This document shows positions 58,105-64,000 of a stretch of DNA of 64,000 nucleotides, in pieces. Made by a program: the position numbers and the translations under genes. The notes below the pieces were generated by a model, which made no database searches, was not told the origin of the DNA, and was given only the letters and a program-made list of their open reading frames with translations. Where the stretch lies: the NCBI RefSeq assembly GCF_009931695.1, contig NZ_CP048000.1, positions 124,001 to 188,000 of the forward strand, given 5' to 3'. The DNA comes from Anaerocolumna sedimenticola. GTDB lineage: Bacteria > Bacillota > Clostridia > Lachnospirales > Lachnospiraceae. Every line of letters begins with the position of its first letter. Position 1 is the stretch's first letter.

Positions 58105-59469
58105 ATGAACAACAACACTTTTTCAACCATTACACCAGAAATATTAGCTTTATCAAATTTGTGTGCAAAGAATAGTGCGATTGATCCTGCTCTTTATACG
58201 AAATATGATGTAAAACGCGGCTTACGTGATGTAAGCGGTAAAGGCGTTTTAACCGGACTTACCGAGATTGCTGAAGTACGCTCCCATATTATTGTCGATT
58301 CCGAATATGTTCCCTGTGAAGGTAAATTATTTTATCGTGGTATTGACGTTGAACAGATTGTAGATGGCTTTATTAATGAAAACCGTTATGGTTTTGAAGA
58401 GACTACTTATCTTCTTTTATTTGGTGAAATGCCGAATAACGAAGAACTTATGAATTTTAAAAAATTATTAGGAGAGTACCGTTCCTTACCTACATCCTTT
58501 GTCCGTGATATCATTATGAAAGCTCCAAGCCGTGATATGATGAATACACTGGCAAGAAGTGTATTAACCTTATATTCTTATGATGATATGGCAGATGACA
58601 TTACCATTCCCAACGTAATGAGACAGTCTCTGCAGATGATTTCCTTATTTCCGCTTCTGTCCGTATATGGATATCAGGCATACCGCCATTATCATGACGG
58701 TCAGAGCTTATTTATCCATACTCCGGATCCAAACCTTTCCACAGCCGAATTAATTCTTCATCTGTTAAGGCCGGACAGTAAATTTACTCCGTTGGAAGCT
58801 AAGATATTGGATGTAGCTTTAGTATTACATGCAGAACACGGCGGTGGTAATAACTCCACCTTTACAACTCATGTGGTAACCTCCACGGGTACTGATACTT
58901 ATTCTTCTGTCGCTGCATCTCTGGGTTCCTTAAAAGGCCCGAAACACGGCGGCGCCAACATTAAAGTTGTTCAGATGTTTGAGGATATGAAAAAGAATCT
59001 TAAGAATTGGGACGATGAAGATGAAGTACGTGCTTACCTGGCTGCTCTGCTTCATAAAGAAGCCTTTGATAAGGCGGGCCTTATCTATGGTATGGGGCAT
59101 GCCGTGTATTCTATCTCCGATCCAAGGGCCAATATCTTCAAGGGTTTTGTTAAAAAGCTTTCCGAAGAAAAGGGCAGAAACGATGAATTTAAATTATATA
59201 ATTTAGTTGAAAACCTTGCTCCGGAAGTAATAGCCAAAGAACGCCAGATTTATAAAGGAGTCAGCGCAAACGTAGACTTCTACAGCGGTTTTGTTTACAG
59301 CATGTTAGATCTTCCACTTGAATTATATACTCCGATTTTTGCAATTGCCAGAATCTCCGGATGGAGTGCCCACCGCATTGAAGAGTTGATTAATGCAGGT
59401 AAAATCATACGTCCAGCTTATAAGAGCGTAGCAAAGCATAAGGAATACGTACCGATCCAGGAAAGATAA
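58105..59469 (+). CDS. gltA: Citrate synthase
   Basis: 454-residue citrate/2-methylcitrate synthase. It condenses oxaloacetate with acetyl-CoA, in anaerobes mainly to make 2-oxoglutarate and glutamate. Catalytic residues: histidine in LHAEHGGGNNSTF, histidine in YGMGHAVYSISDPRA and aspartate in VSANVDFYSGFVY. The ATG at 58105 follows AGGAGG. The frame extends eight codons upstream over that site. No aconitase or isocitrate dehydrogenase follows, so it stands alone. Confidence 0.93.
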   Translation: MNNNTFSTITPEILALSNLCAKNSAIDPALYTKYDVKRGLRDVSGKGVLTGLTEIAEVRSHIIVDSEYVPCEGKLFYRGIDVEQIVDGFINENRYGFEETTYLLLFGEMPNNEELMNFKKLLGEYRSLPTSFVRDIIMKAPSRDMMNTLARSVLTLYSYDDMADDITIPNVMRQSLQMISLFPLLSVYGYQAYRHYHDGQSLFIHTPDPNLSTAELILHLLRPDSKFTPLEAKILDVALVLHAEHGGGNNSTFTTHVVTSTGTDTYSSVAASLGSLKGPKHGGANIKVVQMFEDMKKNLKNWDDEDEVRAYLAALLHKEAFDKAGLIYGMGHAVYSISDPRANIFKGFVKKLSEEKGRNDEFKLYNLVENLAPEVIAKERQIYKGVSANVDFYSGFVYSMLDLPLELYTPIFAIARISGWSAHRIEELINAGKIIRPAYKSVAKHKEYVPIQER

Positions 59470-59526
59470 TGCAATATATTATTTACAATATTTACAGCCA
59501 AAAGAATAAATATGGTAAAACGAAAT

Positions 59527-59627
59527 GACCTATGGAAAACTGATAAGTAAATTACTCCTTTCTGCAGATATCAAAAAGATTATTTGCCAGGATATCAGTA
59601 ATAAAAAATATCAATATTCCATAGGTC
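59527..59627. repeat. Inverted repeat downstream of citrate synthase
   Basis: GACCTATGGAA at the left and TTCCATAGGTC at the right enclose 79 bases in which GATATC also pairs with GATATC. It can fold into a long hairpin. It may be a weak terminator or a small palindromic element. Nothing else is seen between 59470 and 59816. Confidence 0.45.
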
Positions 59628-59816
59628 TTTCTTGCAAACAAAATAAGCAGCTCAATTTTACTTTCCGCTTTTTTCCAAAAAGACATAATATTTGTACAAT
59701 ATTTTATTTTTAATGTCCCTGGCGTCAAAAACATGGCACAAACAAGAGCAGCTTTTTCATTATTAAATAATAGATAATCCCCTTTATCAACATTGATGGA
59801 GCTGACGGTAACTTAT

Positions 59817-61037
59817 TTATTTCACCGTGATGACACATTGATAGTTTTTACCGTAAAGAGTTGCCGTAATGGTAGCTTTCCCTTTCTTTTTTGCTGTGAT
59901 TTGTCCATAGTAATTAACCGATGCAATCGAATTGTTGCTTGACTTCCAGGTACATTTCGCCATACTGTTCAGATTTAATCTATATGTTTCACCCACTGCT
60001 AAGATCTTATTCGTTGCAGCTATCGTAATCTTCTTAAATGGTATTTTATTTTTATTGGCATAGGATTGAATATATGATTTATCCTGTCCATAAAATGTTA
60101 AATTCGGGCAATTAAAAAATGCTTTATTGCCATAACTTTCAACGCTGGTTACTTTATTTGATATCGTTACATATTTTAAACTTACACAATTCACAAAAGC
60201 ATATGGGTCTATTTTACTTAGGGAATCAGGAATGGTGATATTGGTTAATTTTTTACAATTATTAAAGGCCATTTCCTCAATCTGCTTAAGTGAATTTGAT
60301 AATCTTATATTTTTTAATCTTATGCAATTTTCGAATGCTCCTAACCCTATTGATTCCACGGAATTTGACATCTTGACAGTAATCAAATTACTACAATCAA
60401 CAAATGCTGCAGCTCCTATGCTTTTAACAGAATCAGGAATACTTACTGAGGTTATTTTTTTATTAAACGAAAATGCATTGCCTACAATAGTGTGAACCGT
60501 ATCCGGTATCACAACATCTCCTTTGCAGTTTTTACCGTTAATTAAGTTACCGTTAATAATGACGAAAGGATTTTCTTCACTCCTTCTATCAAGCCACGGT
60601 GTAAGTGCAAAAGCGTGACTTCCTATTGTGGTAACGCCCTCCAGGGAAGATATCTCTGTCAGGTTCGTACAGCCAAAAAATGCCTCACGCCCAATAGATT
60701 TAACTGAATCAGACATCTTTACACTTTCCAAATTATCACAGCTGTAAAAAGATAAATTTCCTATTGCAGTAACAGAATCCGGTAAGATTACACTTGTTAT
60801 TGTTTTATTCATGATATAACTCCGATTAAATGCATTTTGTCCAATAGCCTCAACGCCATCCGGTACAACTACATCTCCACCTTCACCTACATACCTAGTA
60901 AGAACACCGTCTTTAATCACAAAATCCTTTTCGTTGGAAGTCTGTTCGGCTGCTTTGACATTTATGCTCGGTAAGATACCTATCATTTGGAAAGTTATTG
61001 CTAAAAAAATAATACTTACAATCTTCAATTTATTCAT
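59817..61037 (-). CDS. Secreted BspA-type leucine-rich-repeat protein with Ig-like C-terminus, copy 1
   Basis: 406 residues. Signal peptide at about 1-29 (ends near VKAAEQ). It carries about nine Treponema-type leucine-rich repeats with the pattern IG-x-x-AF-x-x-C-x-x-L-x-x-V-x-x-x-x-S (about 60-320). A C-terminal Big_2-like domain follows (LAVGETYRLNLNSMAKCTWK...GKATITATLYG). Such proteins usually bind other cells or polymers at the surface. No anchor is visible. It is a tandem copy of the next gene: the C-terminal 200 residues are almost identical, while differences cluster at exposed repeat positions. AAGGAG precedes the ATG. Confidence 0.88.
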   Translation of the reverse strand: MNKLKIVSIIFLAITFQMIGILPSINVKAAEQTSNEKDFVIKDGVLTRYVGEGGDVVVPDGVEAIGQNAFNRSYIMNKTITSVILPDSVTAIGNLSFYSCDNLESVKMSDSVKSIGREAFFGCTNLTEISSLEGVTTIGSHAFALTPWLDRRSEENPFVIINGNLINGKNCKGDVVIPDTVHTIVGNAFSFNKKITSVSIPDSVKSIGAAAFVDCSNLITVKMSNSVESIGLGAFENCIRLKNIRLSNSLKQIEEMAFNNCKKLTNITIPDSLSKIDPYAFVNCVSLKYVTISNKVTSVESYGNKAFFNCPNLTFYGQDKSYIQSYANKNKIPFKKITIAATNKILAVGETYRLNLNSMAKCTWKSSNNSIASVNYYGQITAKKKGKATITATLYGKNYQCVITVK

Positions 61038-61085
61038 TTCATTCTCCTTGTCTTGTTAAACCCACTTAATTATGCTAATGACCAT

Positions 61086-61134
61086 GAGAGTGCCAAAAAA
61101 GACATAATGTAATATAATCTTTTGAGACACCCTC
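61086..61134 (-). promoter_or_regulatory. Leader hairpin before LRR copy 1
   Basis: On the minus strand, GAGGGTGTC...GGCACTCTC with inner CAAAAGA/GTCTTTTTT-type pairing, 50 bases before the start codon. The same structure precedes copy 2 (62640-62688), so it is a duplicated leader or terminator. Confidence 0.4.
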
Positions 61135-61181
61135 ATAATAATTAATCAAAAATACATCAAATAATCAATTGTACGAAATTA

Positions 61182-61256
61182 CTAATAAATATTTATGTCG
61201 TCAAAAACAGCTTTATAGGTATTATAATAACTTGAATTAACTTCCTCAGCATATTT
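61182..61256 (-). pseudogene. Remnant of a second subtilase 3' end
   Basis: Reads VNSSYYNTYKAVFDDINIY then a stop, matching the last 20 or so codons of the downstream protease (VNSSYYNTYKDVFDIMNINK). It shows that the duplicated unit was protease-LRR and that one protease copy was lost except for its tail. Confidence 0.75.
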
Positions 61257-61377
61257 AAAATGAAATTAAACTTATGAAGATAAACTTCTTAATGGCACAA
61301 ACAAGAGCAGCTTTTTCATTAATAAAATAATAGATACTCCCCCTTTATCAACATTGATGGAGCTGACGGTAACTTAT

Positions 61378-62589
61378 TTATTTCACCGTGATGACACATT
61401 GATAGTTTTTACCGTAAAGAGTTGCCGTAATGGTAGCTTTCCCTTTCTTTTTTGCTGTGATTTGTCCATAGTAATTAACCGATGCAATCGAATTGTTGCT
61501 TGACTTCCAGGTACATTTCGCCATACTGTTCAGATTTAATCTATATGTTTCACCCACTGCTAAGGTCTTATTTGTTGCAGCTATCGTAATCTTCTTAAAT
61601 GGTATTTTATTTTTATTGGCATAGGATTGAATATATGATTTATCCTGTCCATAAAATGTTAAATTCGGGCACTTAAAAAATGCTTTATTGCCATAACTAT
61701 CAACGCTGGTTACTTTATTTGATATCGTTACATATTTTAAACTTACACAATTCACAAAAGCATATGGGTCTATTTTACTTAGGGAATCAGGAATGGTGAT
61801 ATTGGTTAATTTTTTACAATTATTAAAGGCCATTTCCTCAATCTGCTTAAGTGAATTTGATAATCTTATATTTTTTAATCTTATGCAATTTTCGAATGCT
61901 CCTAACCCTATTGATTCCACGGAATTTGACATCTTGACAGTAATCAAATTACTACAATCAACAAATGCTGCAGCTCCTATGCTTTTAACAGAATCAGGAA
62001 TACTTACTGAGGTCATTTCCTGATTTCCCTCAAATGTATTACCTACAATAGTGTGAACCGTATCCGGTATCACAACATCTCCTTTGCAGTTTTTACCGTC
62101 AATTAAGTTACCGTTAATAATAACGAAAGGATTTTCTTCACTCCTTTTTTTATCAAGCCACGGTGTAAGTGCAAAAGCGTTGCCTTCTATTGTGGTAACG
62201 CCCTCCAGGGAAGATATCTCAACTAACTTCTTACAGTTCCAAAATGCATAATACCCAATAGATTTAACTGAATCAGACATCTTTACACTTTCCAGATTAT
62301 CACAGCTTTGAAAAGAAGAATTTCCTATTGCAGTAACGGAATCCGGTAAGATTACACTTGTTATGTTATCATTAAATTGGAAAACAGAGCTACGAATAGC
62401 CTCAACGCCATCCGGTACAACTACATCTCCACCTTCACCTACATACCAAGTAAGAACACCGTCTTTAATCACAAAATCCTCTTCGCTGGCAGTCTGTTCG
62501 GCTGCTTTGACATTTATGTTCGGTAAGATACCTATCATTTGGAAAGTTATTGCTAAAAAAATAATACTTACAATCTTGAATTTATTCAT
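61378..62589 (-). CDS. Secreted BspA-type leucine-rich-repeat protein with Ig-like C-terminus, copy 2
   Basis: 403 residues with the same layout as copy 1: signal peptide, leucine-rich repeats, then a Big_2-like domain. From about residue 185 to the end it differs from copy 1 at only a few positions. In the first five repeats the residues after IG and around AF and C differ (for example YYAFWNCKKLV against REAFFGCTNLT), while the framework is constant. The downstream flank (about 61291-61377) also matches that of copy 1. AAGGAG precedes the ATG. It follows the protease gene in the same direction. Confidence 0.88.
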   Translation of the reverse strand: MNKFKIVSIIFLAITFQMIGILPNINVKAAEQTASEEDFVIKDGVLTWYVGEGGDVVVPDGVEAIRSSVFQFNDNITSVILPDSVTAIGNSSFQSCDNLESVKMSDSVKSIGYYAFWNCKKLVEISSLEGVTTIEGNAFALTPWLDKKRSEENPFVIINGNLIDGKNCKGDVVIPDTVHTIVGNTFEGNQEMTSVSIPDSVKSIGAAAFVDCSNLITVKMSNSVESIGLGAFENCIRLKNIRLSNSLKQIEEMAFNNCKKLTNITIPDSLSKIDPYAFVNCVSLKYVTISNKVTSVDSYGNKAFFKCPNLTFYGQDKSYIQSYANKNKIPFKKITIAATNKTLAVGETYRLNLNSMAKCTWKSSNNSIASVNYYGQITAKKKGKATITATLYGKNYQCVITVK

Positions 62590-62639
62590 TTCATTCTCCT
62601 TGTCTTACTAATCCCATTTTTAATTATGCTTATGACCAT

Positions 62640-62688
62640 GAGAGTGTCCAAAAAGACATAATTTAATATAATCTTTTGAGACACCCTC
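62640..62688 (-). promoter_or_regulatory. Leader hairpin before LRR copy 2
   Basis: Minus-strand GAGGGTGTC pairs with GACACTCTC around an AT-rich loop. It lies between the protease stop and the LRR start. Duplicate of 61086-61134. Could be a terminator of the protease gene or an LRR leader. Confidence 0.4.
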
Positions 62689-62732
62689 GTATTTTTTAAT
62701 ATTAAATGTATCAATTAATTATTTGTACAATA

Positions 62733-64000
62733 TTACTTATTAATGTTCATGATGTCAAAAACATCTTTATAGGTATTATAATAACTTGAATTAACCTGCT
62801 GAGCATATGTACTAAGCCTGCCTAATTTAAATGATGACCAATCATATGGTACGTTTGCAACCGTATAAAAGTCAGATATATCTCCTGATTCAAATCTCTT
62901 GATATGGGCTATCAATATCTGTGCCATTACTTCTGCACATTCAAATCTATTTGACACTACCGAGGGGGTATCAGCACCAATAAGTTCACTTACATATTTA
63001 TGATCTATATAATTGCCATCCTTATCATAAGTACTGTGAGCATACAGATCGGTAACTGAATGCATTGCAATTCCATAGACAAATAATGCTTTATTGGTAG
63101 CGTTTACTGTATTCCCAGCGAGTAATGTAGTCCACGTTTTTCCATTGAAACTGGAAGTTGTAAGATAGGTATCTATTCCTGATTTATCATAACTTGATAA
63201 ACCTGCCGGCGCTGATGGTGTTGTACTATTATATAATCCTACCGCTTTATTAGTCAGATAGATATACGAAGCTATATAATTGGATTGGTAAGTTGGTGTT
63301 CCCACCTTTTTAGACATAAATCCATGAAACTGTGGATAAGTGTCAAAACCTGGTAATTCTTTATCACTTATAATTGCCGCTAATTTAACAATTTTTATTC
63401 CATTTTCCGATAATGGATTATGGGACTCATAGCTTTCCAGTGCAGGAAATCCATTATGTGCGGTTGAATCCCAGCTTCCTACCACATAATCGACATCATC
63501 AAAGGTTATAATCTCACTTGTATTATCTAATAAATCACCATCTTCCTGGGATTCTTCGATTATATCATCCAAAGGTTCATTTTCCGTATATACCGCTTTG
63601 AAAGCATCATATTGTTCCAGCGCATATTCTAAATCAATCAGTCCATATCCGTATTCTTCCCTGTCACCATATAGATTGGCACTTAGAGCGAGTAATTTAC
63701 GTATGAAATCACTGGAACAGGATAAATCTTTCTGCCATAGCAGTGATGCAACCCCGGTAACATGGGGAGCTGCCATACTGGTTCCGGAGGATACCAAAAT
63801 ACCTCCAAAATCACCTGTCGATAAAATCTGTTCTCCGGGGCCATTAGTTCCAAATCTTCACCGGTGGCACTGCCCTTACTGCGTTTACCTTTACTATCGA
63901 CGGATCCGACTGCAATTACTTCATCATATGCTGCCGGGTATTCTATCGTTCCGTTATTACCTGCAGCCGCAATCAATAAAATTCCTGCATCATATGCATC
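62733..64000 (-). CDS. Subtilisin-like (S8) protease fused to a phospholipase-C-like domain, 5' end outside window, one frameshift
   Basis: Secreted-type S8 serine protease. The oxyanion-hole region GILLIAAAGNNG and the catalytic serine in SSGTSMAAPHVTGVASLL are visible. The catalytic aspartate and histidine lie beyond the window edge. After an acidic linker (EESQEDGDLLDN) comes a domain of about 220 residues with YGIAMHSVTDLYAHST. That H-x3-D-x2-A-H motif is typical of zinc-dependent phospholipase C-like proteins. The frame breaks at plus-strand 63835-63836. One added base gives MAPGEQILSTGDFGGIL and restores the family sequence. Upstream of the two LRR genes on the same strand. Confidence 0.85.

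Noticed and set aside
59525..59734. Short open frames on both strands after citrate synthase
   Set aside because: They overlap each other and an inverted repeat, lack ribosome sites, and have compositions typical of chance frames.
59817..62589. Diversity-generating retroelement acting on the LRR genes
   Set aside because: No reverse transcriptase or template repeat is visible in the window, and differences are spread over several repeats rather than one C-terminal variable region.
1..64000. tRNA, rRNA, CRISPR arrays or prophage genes
   Set aside because: None recognised: no cloverleaf-like segments with TTCGA arms, no regularly spaced direct repeats, no phage structural or integrase genes.

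Overview
The window looks like chromosomal DNA of a low-GC, plant-polysaccharide-type anaerobic Firmicute. The best guess is Lachnospiraceae, near Lachnoclostridium/Clostridium phytofermentans. The reasons are the AT-rich composition, strong AGGAGG ribosome sites, intracellular GH94 and GH30 enzymes, several LacI regulators beside ABC sugar importers, and oxygen-defence proteins of strict anaerobes (FprA, rubrerythrin, rubredoxin). This placement is inference. Most genes lie on the minus strand. No tRNA, rRNA, CRISPR array or prophage was seen.

Layout. 1-4.8 kb: two class B penicillin-binding proteins behind three BlaI/MecI-type dyads. 4.8-9.3 kb: a possible structured RNA leader, a histidine phosphatase, a membrane protein, a nitroreductase, an unknown protein and a lactonase. 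9.8-18.7 kb: a self-contained mannitol-type PTS locus (EIICB, MtlR-type regulator, EIIA, PfkB kinase, zinc dehydrogenase) that also carries the general components HPr and Enzyme I. 19-26.5 kb: two crcB fluoride channel genes, an HD protein, a lytic transglycosylase, an MFS transporter and a chemoreceptor.

26.5-41.9 kb is the most unusual part. A nickel-pincer LarA-type racemase/epimerase, a diverged triosephosphate isomerase and a phosphofructokinase form one operon. Divergent from it is a LacI regulator with larC1, followed by a TauE/SafE permease and a CBM9-like protein. Next comes a second LacI-controlled operon: a three-gene ABC sugar importer, a class II aldolase and an L-fucose-isomerase-like enzyme. 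Each LacI system has its own repeated operator motif. Together they suggest uptake, isomerisation, phosphorylation and aldol cleavage of an unidentified sugar, with a 2-hydroxyacid epimerised by LarA.

42-50.7 kb: glnK-amtB, then a LacI-GH94-GH30 beta-glucan phosphorolysis cluster. 51-59.5 kb: an amidase; a redox/oxygen-defence block (FprA, two thioredoxin-fold proteins, Crp/Fnr regulator, rubrerythrin, rubredoxin); methylglyoxal synthase; citrate synthase. 59.8-64 kb: two tandem leucine-rich-repeat secreted proteins that differ mainly in their repeats, plus a subtilisin-like protease with a phospholipase-C-like C-terminal domain.

Two cross-cutting points. First, about nine genes carry frameshifts, and each is repaired by restoring a base to a homopolymer run. 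This looks like sequence error rather than gene decay, so those genes are annotated as single genes. Second, intergenic spaces hold several families of 100-150 bp palindromic repeats. One has clear terminal inverted repeats and an 8-bp target-site duplication.
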